9,839 nt of DNA from Dehalococcoidia bacterium (GTDB taxonomy: Bacteria > Chloroflexota > Dehalococcoidia > Dehalococcoidales > RBG-16-60-22). Numbering within the stretch: position 1 is the first letter of the stretch; each line of letters starts with the position of its first letter. The notes beneath the pieces were generated by a model. The model searched no databases, was not told the origin of the DNA, and saw nothing but the letters and a program-made list of their open reading frames with translations. Made by a program: the position numbers and the translations under genes. The DNA is taken from NCBI GenBank assembly GCA_030613665.1, contig JAUWLN010000060.1, forward strand, positions 1 to 9,839, in the 5' to 3' direction. Positions 1 to 6,747 of this stretch are shown piece by piece.

Positions 1-694
1 TTTTGGCGGCTTCCGTCATGTCAATTTCTCGCTCCTGAGACAGTTTCCATATCTCATCGGCAAAGACCATGTTGGTGACGATGCGGCCCGGGCAGACGGC
101 GTTTACTCTGATGTTGTATGGCGCCAGCTCGATGGCCGTGACCTGGGTCAGGCCGATGACCCCGAACTTGGAAGCGGAATAGGCGACTGCCTTTTCCAGG
201 CCCGTCTTGCCACCCAGTGAGGAGAGAATAACCATGGCGCCGCCATCACCGTGCTCCACCATGTGTTTAGCTACCGTCTGGCAGCAATAGAAGGTCCCGT
301 CCAGATTGACCGCTATGGTGCGATGCCAGTCCTCCTCCTTGAAATCAAGGAAGGGACACCATTGGATAGTGCCGGCGTTGGCTATCAGAATATCGATTTT
401 GCCGAACTCAATGATAGCTTCGGACACCATCTTCTGTACACTCTTGCTATCGCTGACATCCGCCGTGATGGCCAGCCCTCGTACTCCCTGTGCCTCAATT
501 TCTTCAACTACGCTGTCCAGGCCTTTCCAACCGGCGTTTTTTTCTTCTTCAGAGAGCTCCTCCGGTGACTGATAGCGGTCATTGACTACCACGTTAGCTC
601 CTTCCATGGCGAAGCGAACTGCCGTAGCGTGGCCGATGCCGCGCTTGCGCGCCGCGCCGGTGACCAGCGCCACCTTGCCTTTGAAATCGAACAT
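1..694 (-). CDS. Short-chain dehydrogenase/reductase, paralogue A (3' end beyond window)
   Basis: This gene is open at the left edge: 231 codons are visible (694 down to 2) and no stop is reached. It encodes a classical Rossmann-fold SDR oxidoreductase using NAD(P)H. Visible signatures are a glycine-rich loop TGAARKRGIG (residues 12-21), the NAG motif (IANAG, about 104-108), an Asn in AVNLDG, the catalytic Ser in ILSSLGG, and Tyr/Lys in YSASK. A PGR motif follows, as usual after the active site. The visible part should lack only about 50 C-terminal residues. Arg/Lys in the glycine loop and the VNDR at the end of beta-2 suggest NADP(H), by inference. GGAGG (700-704) lies 5 bases before the ATG. 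It sits 30 bases downstream of a second SDR that is about 57% identical by hand alignment, so both are probably co-transcribed. The fold is certain; the substrate is unknown. Confidence 0.93.
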   Translation of the reverse strand, partial: MFDFKGKVALVTGAARKRGIGHATAVRFAMEGANVVVNDRYQSPEELSEEEKNAGWKGLDSVVEEIEAQGVRGLAITADVSDSKSVQKMVSEAIIEFGKIDILIANAGTIQWCPFLDFKEEDWHRTIAVNLDGTFYCCQTVAKHMVEHGDGGAMVILSSLGGKTGLEKAVAYSASKFGVIGLTQVTAIELAPYNIRVNAVCPGRIVTNMVFADEIWKLSQEREIDMTEAAK

Positions 695-724
695 CACGGC
701 CTCCGTATATCAGATTGCGTCTAT

Positions 725-1570
725 CTAATGCGCCGTCAACCGCCCGCCGTCAACGTTGATGGACTGCCCGGTGATGAAGCTGGCCTCGTCCGAACAGAGA
801 AAGACGATGAGCCCGGCAGCGTCTTCGGGGTAGCCGAGGCGACCCAGAGGAGTGACCTGAACCGCATCGGCGTGGATACTGTGGGCGGCTTCGGTGACGC
901 TAATTCCTTTCTCGCTGGCTGTCTGCCTGGCTTTGGCGTAGTCGCTAAGGTCGGTGAGAAATCGACCCGGACAGATGGCGTTGACCCGGATGTTGTGAGG
1001 TGCCAGCTCGACCGCCATGACCTGGGTCAGGCCGACAACGCCGAATTTGGAAGTGGTGTAGGCAGCCACGTTGGCCCGCCCCACCTTGCCCGAGAGTGAA
1101 GCCACGTTGACGATAACGCCGCTTTTTCTCTCCACCATGTGCCTGGCCACTGACTGGCCGCAGTAGAAAACGCCGGTGAGGTTGGCGGCGATATGGCGGT
1201 GCCACTGCTCTTCCCCGGTTTCCAGAAAAGGCTGCGGCACATAGACCCCGGCATTGGCCACGAGTATGTCGATGCGCCCGAGCTCTTTGACGACCCCGTC
1301 CACCATGTCCTGGACCTGCTGGCGGTCGGTAATATCGGCGGTAAAGGCCATTCCTTTTACACCGCAGGACTCGATTTCCGTAACCACGCTTTCCAGTCCC
1401 CGCCAGCCCTCTGCCTTTTCTTCTTCCGGGAACTCATCGACTGGCCGGAAGCGACCGTTTACCGCCACGTCGGCGCCGCACCTGGCCAGGCGTATCGCCG
1501 TCGCGTGCCCGATGCCGCGTTTTCGGGCGCCCCCGGTTATCAGGGCTACTTTACCTTTGAAATCATACAT
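725..1570 (-). CDS. Short-chain dehydrogenase/reductase, paralogue B
   Basis: The 281-residue product is a complete classical SDR, slightly longer than the usual 250. It has TGGARKRGIG at 12-21, Asp79 for adenine binding, NAG at 106-108, and the full tetrad Asn130, Ser158, Tyr171 and Lys175. The C-terminal end INVDGGRLTAH is typical of the FabG/3-oxoacyl-ACP-reductase-like branch. The glycine-rich loop has two more residues than the common TGxxxGxG. An acidic stretch around 44-58 (rich in Glu, then GWRGLE) also lengthens the region after beta-2; both oddities are shared with paralogue A. AGAGG (1576-1580) stands 5 bases before the ATG. It is the first gene of the minus-strand pair and has its own consensus-like promoter at 1604-1632. 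A role in fatty-acid synthesis is possible, but no acp, fabD or fabF lies nearby. A catabolic alcohol/ketone oxidoreductase is as likely. Confidence 0.95.
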   Translation of the reverse strand: MYDFKGKVALITGGARKRGIGHATAIRLARCGADVAVNGRFRPVDEFPEEEKAEGWRGLESVVTEIESCGVKGMAFTADITDRQQVQDMVDGVVKELGRIDILVANAGVYVPQPFLETGEEQWHRHIAANLTGVFYCGQSVARHMVERKSGVIVNVASLSGKVGRANVAAYTTSKFGVVGLTQVMAVELAPHNIRVNAICPGRFLTDLSDYAKARQTASEKGISVTEAAHSIHADAVQVTPLGRLGYPEDAAGLIVFLCSDEASFITGQSINVDGGRLTAH

Positions 1571-1603
1571 GCCGGCCTCTATTTAATGCGCCGCTTATCG
1601 GAT

Positions 1604-1632
1604 ATTATAGGTGAGTGTCGTTGCTTAGTCCA
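1604..1632 (-). promoter_or_regulatory. Predicted sigma-70-type promoter for the SDR pair
   Basis: Read on the minus strand there is a perfect TATAAT (1604-1609). Seventeen bases upstream is TGGACT (1627-1632), which matches 4 of 6 positions of TTGACA. Transcription would begin near 1597, leaving a leader of about 27 bases that contains the AGAGG ribosome binding site. The -35 box lies in the space shared with the opposing promoter of the racemase-like gene. Confidence 0.6.
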
Positions 1633-1645
1633 GCGTCGAGGGTGG

Positions 1646-1651
1646 TATAAT
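1646..1651 (+). promoter_or_regulatory. Predicted -10 box for the racemase-like gene
   Basis: A perfect TATAAT on the plus strand lies about 57 bases before the chosen ATG. The best -35 candidate, TTGCTT at 1621-1626, matches only 3 of 6 and has a 19-base spacer. The promoter is therefore weak or depends on an activator. It faces away from the SDR promoter; the two -10 boxes are 36 bases apart. Confidence 0.45.
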
Positions 1652-1693
1652 ATCGGGACAGCTCTTTGAACCAAATCATGACAATTTCGTCAG

Positions 1694-1701
1694 AAAGGGA
1701 G
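1694..1701 (+). promoter_or_regulatory. Ribosome binding site that decides the racemase-like start
   Basis: AAAGGGAG ends 6 bases before the ATG at 1708. The frame is also open from a TTG at 1666, but that codon has no Shine-Dalgarno site. The family's N-terminal strand (KHIGIVACS) starts right at the ATG, so 1708 is preferred. Confidence 0.75.
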
Positions 1702-1707
1702 AACACG

Positions 1708-2400
1708 ATGAAGCATATCGGCATCGTTGCCTGCAGCGCGGAGGGAGCGGCGCTCTGTTACCGCACCATCTGCACCGAGGCACCGGCATTGCTGGGCAAA
1801 TACGCCCATCCCGAGGTCACCGTGCATACTTTTTCCCTTGCCGATTATATGCGGGGCATTGAGGCTGACGACTGGCAGTTCGTTGCCGACCTTATGCTGG
1901 CCTCGGCGGAAAAGGTATCCGGGGCGGGTGCCGACTTTGCCATCTGCCCGGACAACACCATCCACCAGGCCTTCGCACTGTTTGTTGATAAATCACCGGT
2001 TCCCTGGCTGCACATCGCCGGGGTGGTGGCGGAGGAGGCGGGACGTAATGGCTACAGGAGGCTCGGCGTGCTGGGCACGCGCTTTTTGGTGGAGGGGCCC
2101 GTTTATCGGGAGAAGCTTGACGCCGCTGGCATCGGGCATATGACCCCGGAAAAGGCAGACCGCGAGCGCATAAACTCCATTATCCTGGACGAGCTGGTGG
2201 CCGGCGTCTTCACCGACGAAGCGCGCGACTATTTCACCGGGAATATTAAAGAACTGAAAGAGCGGGGCTGCGATGCCGTTGTCCTAGGCTGCACGGAGAT
2301 ACCTTTAATCGTGACTCAGGAAAGCTCACCGCTGCCGGTGCTGGACTCGACAAGACTTTTAGCGAGGGCGGCATTGAAGAAGGCCATTGAAGCAGCGTAA
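1708..2400 (+). CDS. Aspartate/glutamate racemase superfamily protein with altered first active-site motif
   Basis: The 230-residue product has the length and two-lobed layout of the Asp/Glu/hydantoin racemase superfamily. The N-terminal strand IGIVACSAEG occupies residues 4-13, a first active-site motif ICPDNTIH lies at 79-86, and the second motif VLGCTEIPL lies at 192-200 with Cys195. Known members use two cysteines for cofactor-independent proton transfer, the first in a CNTxH motif. Here Asp82 takes that place (DNTIH), with a Cys two residues earlier (Cys80). It may therefore be a two-cysteine racemase with shifted geometry, or a one-cysteine enzyme of another activity, as in arylmalonate decarboxylase. 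It begins after a divergent promoter shared with the SDR pair and ends 53 bases before trpS. The superfamily is secure; the substrate and reaction are not. I have not called it murI because the usual glutamate racemase signatures are absent. Confidence 0.88.
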   Translation: MKHIGIVACSAEGAALCYRTICTEAPALLGKYAHPEVTVHTFSLADYMRGIEADDWQFVADLMLASAEKVSGAGADFAICPDNTIHQAFALFVDKSPVPWLHIAGVVAEEAGRNGYRRLGVLGTRFLVEGPVYREKLDAAGIGHMTPEKADRERINSIILDELVAGVFTDEARDYFTGNIKELKERGCDAVVLGCTEIPLIVTQESSPLPVLDSTRLLARAALKKAIEAA

Positions 2401-2433
2401 AATAAGAAACATAACGGAAGGCTTAAATTCTAT

Positions 2434-2441
2434 AAGAGGAG
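2434..2441 (+). promoter_or_regulatory. trpS ribosome binding site with two possible starts
   Basis: AAGAGGAG lies 6 bases before a TTG (2448) and 12 bases before an in-frame ATG (2454). Spacing favours TTG, while codon preference and the family N-terminus (MKKRVFSG) favour ATG. The protein differs by only two residues. Confidence 0.6.
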
Positions 2442-2453
2442 CACAGATTGCAC

Positions 2454-3437
2454 ATGAAAAAACGCGTCTTTTCCGGCATTCAGCCCACCGGTGACCTGCA
2501 TATCGGCAACTACCTCGGTGCCATTCAGCACTGGGTGAAGATACAGCACGAATACGACTGCATCTTCTGCGTGGTCGACCTGCACGCCATCACCGTACCG
2601 CAGGAACCAAAGGCACTGAAGGCAAAGACACGGGAGGTGGCGGCGCTGCTCATTGCCTCCGGGATTGACCCGAAGATAGCCAGCGTCCTGGTCCAGTCGC
2701 ACATCCATGAGCACTCCGAGCTGACCTGGATACTCAACTGCTTCATACCGATGGGCTGGATGCGGCGTATGACCCAGTTCAAGGAGAAGTCGCAGAAACA
2801 GAAGGAGGAGGTCAGCACGGCGCTCTTCGACTACCCGGCGCTGATGGCGGCCGATATCCTGCTCTATGACACGGACGAAGTGCCGGTGGGGGAGGACCAG
2901 AAGCAGCACGTGGAGCTGGCGCGGGACGTTGCCCAGCGTTTCAACTCCATCTGTGGCGATACACTCATCGTGCCGAAGGCCGTTATTGCCGAGGCGGGCG
3001 CCCGCATCATGGGCCTGGACGACCCCACGCAGAAGATGAGCAAGAGCGAGGAGCAGCCCGGTCGCGCCATCAACCTGCTGGACTCCCCTGACGATATGCG
3101 GAATAAAATCATGCGGGCGACTACCGACTCGCTGCGGGAGATACGCTTTGACGAAAGCCGCCCCGGCGTCAATAATCTGCTCGTCATCTACGAGCAATTC
3201 ACCGGGCAGGGCCGGAAAGAGATTGAGGCACGGTTCGAAGGCAAGGGCTACGCGGACCTGAAACGTGAACTGGCCGAGGTGGTCGTTGAAGGCTTAAGCC
3301 CGATGCAGGCGCGCTACCGCGAGCTGACCGCCGACCCGTCTCATATCGAACGGCTGCTGGCTGAAGGAGCAGGCAAGGTCAGACCCATCGCCGAAAAGAC
3401 CCTGGCTCTGGTGAAGGAAAGAGTGGGGTTGGGCTAA
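2454..3437 (+). CDS. trpS: Tryptophanyl-tRNA synthetase
   Basis: This class I aminoacyl-tRNA synthetase charges tRNA-Trp in the cytoplasm. The product is 327 residues from the ATG (329 if the TTG at 2448 is used), the normal bacterial length. The N-terminus GIQPTGDLHIGNYLG carries the HIGH-type motif as HIGN at about residues 16-19. The tryptophan/adenylate region reads FDYPALMAADILLYDTDEV and then VGEDQKQHVEL. The second ATP motif KMSKS is exact at 194-198. No key residue is missing. The gap after the racemase-like gene is only 53 bases and has no terminator, so read-through is likely. There is no room for a T-box leader, unlike many Firmicute trpS genes. It converges with rtcB, leaving 5 bases between the stop codons. 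Confidence 0.98.
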   Translation: MKKRVFSGIQPTGDLHIGNYLGAIQHWVKIQHEYDCIFCVVDLHAITVPQEPKALKAKTREVAALLIASGIDPKIASVLVQSHIHEHSELTWILNCFIPMGWMRRMTQFKEKSQKQKEEVSTALFDYPALMAADILLYDTDEVPVGEDQKQHVELARDVAQRFNSICGDTLIVPKAVIAEAGARIMGLDDPTQKMSKSEEQPGRAINLLDSPDDMRNKIMRATTDSLREIRFDESRPGVNNLLVIYEQFTGQGRKEIEARFEGKGYADLKRELAEVVVEGLSPMQARYRELTADPSHIERLLAEGAGKVRPIAEKTLALVKERVGLG

Positions 3438-3452
3438 ATCCTCTACCCTTTT
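3426..3452 (+). terminator. Possible weak intrinsic terminator of trpS
   Basis: Bases 3426-3433 can pair with 3441-3448: GGGT with ACCC, one T-T mismatch, then a three-pair inner stem including a G-T wobble, and a 7-base loop. TTTT follows at 3449-3452. The structure spans the stop codons of both trpS and rtcB, as expected where two genes converge with almost no space. The mismatch and short T run make it weak. Confidence 0.35.
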
Positions 3453-4900
3453 ATGACACCGATCGGTCTGGTTCTGGCCACCCTTTTTGAGATACCGGCA
3501 TTGTGGGCGACGCCCACCACCGAGGAAACGTCTTTATAGGCTTCCGGGGCTTCTTCGGCAAGCCCGGCTAAACTGCCGGCACGCACCGTTATGCCGCGGG
3601 ACTGCAGCGACTCAAGAACATCTCTCCCGCTGAGGTGCCTTTTGGCGGCGGAGCGGCTCTGCAACCTGCCGGCACCGTGGCAGGTGGAGCCAAAGGTCTC
3701 CTTCATCGCCTGCTCCGTACCCACCAGCACGTAGGAGAACCGCCCCATATCCCCGGGAATGAGCACCGGCTGCCCGATGTGCGCATATTTCGGGGGTATT
3801 TCAGGGTGGCCGGCGGGGAAAGCCCGGGTGGCTCCCTTGCGGTGCACGCAGAGCTTCAAGTTCCGGCCGTTGACCTGATGTTCCTCTATCTTGGCGATAT
3901 TATGGGCGACATCGTAAATAAGCTCCAGGCCGGCATCAGCCTCTTTTACTCCCAGCACCCGGCAGAACGCCTCCCTTACCCAGTGCGCTATGCACTGGCG
4001 GTTGGCCCAGGCGTAGTTGGCGGCGCAGCGCATCGCGCCCAGGTATGCCTGGCCTTCAGGAGAGTTGACCGGGCTGCAGGCAAGCTGGCGGTCGGGGAGG
4101 TCAATGCCGTACTTTGTCATTGCCCTGACCATCTCTTTAATGTAGTCATCGGCTACTTGGTGTCCCAGCCCGCGCGAGCCGCAGTGAACGTAGAGCATCA
4201 CCTGACCTGCCTCGTCGATGCCCATAGCCTTGGCAGCGTCTGCCTCGTAAATCTCATCGACCAGCGCCACTTCGAGGAAGTGATTGCCTGAGCCCAGCGT
4301 TCCCATCTGCGGTGTGCCGCGTTCCTTGGCTCTCCCGCTGACCTTTGACGGATCCGCCCCGCCCATCTCGCCGTTTTCCTCGGTGTGCTCCAGGTCTTCC
4401 GGTCGGCCGTAGCCGCGCTCCACCGCCCAGCGGGAACCTTTCCTCAGCACCTCATTGATATCCCCGCCTTTCAGTCTGATTCTGCCTTTGGAGCCAACGC
4501 CCGAGGGCACATTGTTGTACAGGGCGTCCATCAGCGCCTTCATCTTCGGGATGACCTCGTCCTGCATCAGATTGGTGCGCAGCAGGCGCACGCCGCAGTT
4601 GATGTCGAAGCCGACGCCCCCCGGCGATACCACCCCGTCATCCACTCTCATGGCCGCCACCCCGCCGATGGGGAAACCGTAGCCCCAGTGGATGTCAGGC
4701 ATGGCTAGTGAGCAGTCCACGATGCCGGGCAGGAAGGCAACATTGGCCACCTGCTCCAAGGCCTGCTCCTGGCAGATTTGCTTTACCATATCGGCATCGG
4801 CGTAAATGATGCCGGGCACGCGCATACCCTGCTTGTAGCTCCTGGGTATACGCCAGCGATAGTCGTCTATTTTTTCCAGCGGTCCGTTCCAGGGCGACAT
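3443..4900 (-). CDS. rtcB: RNA-splicing ligase RtcB (3'-phosphate/2',3'-cyclic phosphate RNA ligase)
   Basis: RtcB joins RNA 3'-phosphate or 2',3'-cyclic phosphate ends to 5'-OH ends using GTP and Mn2+. The 485-residue product aligns without gaps to the family signatures. Asp99 and Cys102 lie in GFDINCGVR, Asn206-His207 in GSGNHFLEV, His239 in VHCGSRGLGH, His333 in DVAHNIAK, and His408 in STCHGAGR, the histidine that carries GMP. Lys484 sits at the C-terminal end (PIGVIKG). These sit 4-5 residues later than the catalytic residues of the Pyrococcus horikoshii enzyme. No intein interrupts it, although RtcB is a common intein host. AGGTG (4906-4910) precedes the ATG by 5 bases. The gene starts 11 bases after the archease stop and is almost certainly in the same transcript. 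Archease is the known activator of RtcB turnover, so a working RNA repair or splicing pair is likely. Confidence 0.98.
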   Translation of the reverse strand: MSPWNGPLEKIDDYRWRIPRSYKQGMRVPGIIYADADMVKQICQEQALEQVANVAFLPGIVDCSLAMPDIHWGYGFPIGGVAAMRVDDGVVSPGGVGFDINCGVRLLRTNLMQDEVIPKMKALMDALYNNVPSGVGSKGRIRLKGGDINEVLRKGSRWAVERGYGRPEDLEHTEENGEMGGADPSKVSGRAKERGTPQMGTLGSGNHFLEVALVDEIYEADAAKAMGIDEAGQVMLYVHCGSRGLGHQVADDYIKEMVRAMTKYGIDLPDRQLACSPVNSPEGQAYLGAMRCAANYAWANRQCIAHWVREAFCRVLGVKEADAGLELIYDVAHNIAKIEEHQVNGRNLKLCVHRKGATRAFPAGHPEIPPKYAHIGQPVLIPGDMGRFSYVLVGTEQAMKETFGSTCHGAGRLQSRSAAKRHLSGRDVLESLQSRGITVRAGSLAGLAEEAPEAYKDVSSVVGVAHNAGISKRVARTRPIGVIKG

Positions 4901-4911
4901 CGTTTCACCTG

Positions 4912-5322
4912 CTAAACATCCAGAATCACCTGTACCTGATTGTTCTCCCGGTCAATCTTCAGCATATGATAGGTGGCTGACTTCACTCCTGTCTTCAACC
5001 GATGGCGGGAAGGGTCATACTTTTCGCCGTAGCAGGTTGCCTTCAAGCCAGAGCCGTCAAAATGCTCGATATCGAACCTCTTCAGCAGCAGCATCTCAAC
5101 GTCGAAGATATAGAGTAAATAGTTGAGCCACTCGAAGAGCAGGGTTTCCGTATCCTCTTCCCTGAGGTCTACCTGGAGGGGCTCTTTTTCCTGTACATTG
5201 CCGAGGTCAGCGATAATGGAGAATAGACCATAGGCGGCATTGGCAAACGCTTCCGCCAGGTCATGCCCGTAGGCGACCAGCCCCATATCAGCGGTATGCT
5301 CGATAAGCTTGAATCGTTTCAT
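4912..5322 (-). CDS. Archease, activator of RtcB
   Basis: Archease is a small metal-binding protein that speeds guanylylation and turnover of RtcB and broadens its nucleotide use. The 136-residue product shows the family's opening (KLIEHTADMGLVAYG, Asp12), the central helix DTETLLFEWLNYLLYIFD (about 57-74), the late VKSATYHML (113-121), and a conserved Asp at the second-last position (VILDV). The frame is open to an ATG at 5355, which would add 11 residues. I chose 5322 because GGGGAG (5328-5333) lies 5 bases before it, the conserved N-terminus begins there, and the predicted -10 box (5344-5349) falls inside the longer version. It heads the archease-rtcB operon, diverging from ahcY. Confidence 0.95.
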   Translation of the reverse strand: MKRFKLIEHTADMGLVAYGHDLAEAFANAAYGLFSIIADLGNVQEKEPLQVDLREEDTETLLFEWLNYLLYIFDVEMLLLKRFDIEHFDGSGLKATCYGEKYDPSRHRLKTGVKSATYHMLKIDRENNQVQVILDV

Positions 5323-5327
5323 TGCTG

Positions 5328-5333
5328 CTCCCC
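5328..5333 (-). promoter_or_regulatory. Archease ribosome binding site deciding the start
   Basis: Read on the minus strand, GGGGAG stands 5 bases before the ATG at 5322. The alternative upstream ATG at 5355 has no comparable site and lies upstream of the predicted transcription start. Confidence 0.7.
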
Positions 5334-5343
5334 TGTACATAGT

Positions 5344-5373
5344 ATTATATCGCATAGTGGTGGCGGCTATAAA
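5344..5373 (-). promoter_or_regulatory. Predicted promoter for archease-rtcB
   Basis: On the minus strand a perfect TATAAT (5344-5349) is preceded, 18 bases upstream, by TTTATA (5368-5373), 4 of 6 matches to TTGACA. Transcription would start near 5337, giving a leader of only about 15 bases that still includes the ribosome binding site. Confidence 0.55.
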
Positions 5374-5377
5374 GTAG

Positions 5378-5408
5378 GGGGATCTTCTTGAATAAAAGCT
5401 TAATCCCC
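5378..5408. repeat. Inverted repeat GGGGAT-N19-ATCCCC around the ahcY -35 box
   Basis: The arms are 5378-5383 and 5403-5408, perfect over 6 bases. Their centres are 25 bases apart, a little over two helical turns. The -35 box of ahcY (5388-5393) lies between the arms and the right arm ends just before the -10 box, the placement expected of a dimeric-regulator operator. A 6-base arm pair could arise by chance. A terminator is unlikely because no T run follows. Confidence 0.4.
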
Positions 5409-5416
5409 TGTATCAT
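5388..5416 (+). promoter_or_regulatory. Predicted promoter for the ahcY-metK-aroF operon
   Basis: TTGAAT (5388-5393, 4 of 6) and TATCAT (5411-5416, 5 of 6) are separated by exactly 17 bases. Transcription would start near 5423, giving a leader of about 30 bases. That is too short for a SAM or SAH riboswitch. Confidence 0.6.
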
Positions 5417-5452
5417 AAAAAGGCGTGGCATTATTTCTGACAAAGGAGCACA

Positions 5453-6715
<1,263 letters not shown>

Positions 6716-6747
6716 AGATATATCCGATTACTCATTTGGAGGGAAAG

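Noticed and set aside
629..1099. Plus-strand open frame across the SDR junction
   Set aside because: It overlaps two well-supported minus-strand SDR genes in the opposite direction and shows no domain.
2401..2453. T-box or other leader element before trpS
   Set aside because: Only 53 bases are available between the upstream stop and the ATG. There is no specifier stem, T-box sequence or terminator.
2430..3197. Open frame of about 255 codons on the minus strand opposite trpS
   Set aside because: It lies over conserved trpS motifs, and its translation is low-complexity (rich in Leu, Arg, His and Val) with no family resemblance.
3443..4900. Intein within RtcB
   Set aside because: RtcB is a frequent intein host, but this 485-residue product reads through all catalytic motifs at family spacing with no insertion.
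5417..5452. SAM or SAH riboswitch before ahcY
   Set aside because: The predicted leader is about 30 bases, with no conserved riboswitch core or nested hairpins.
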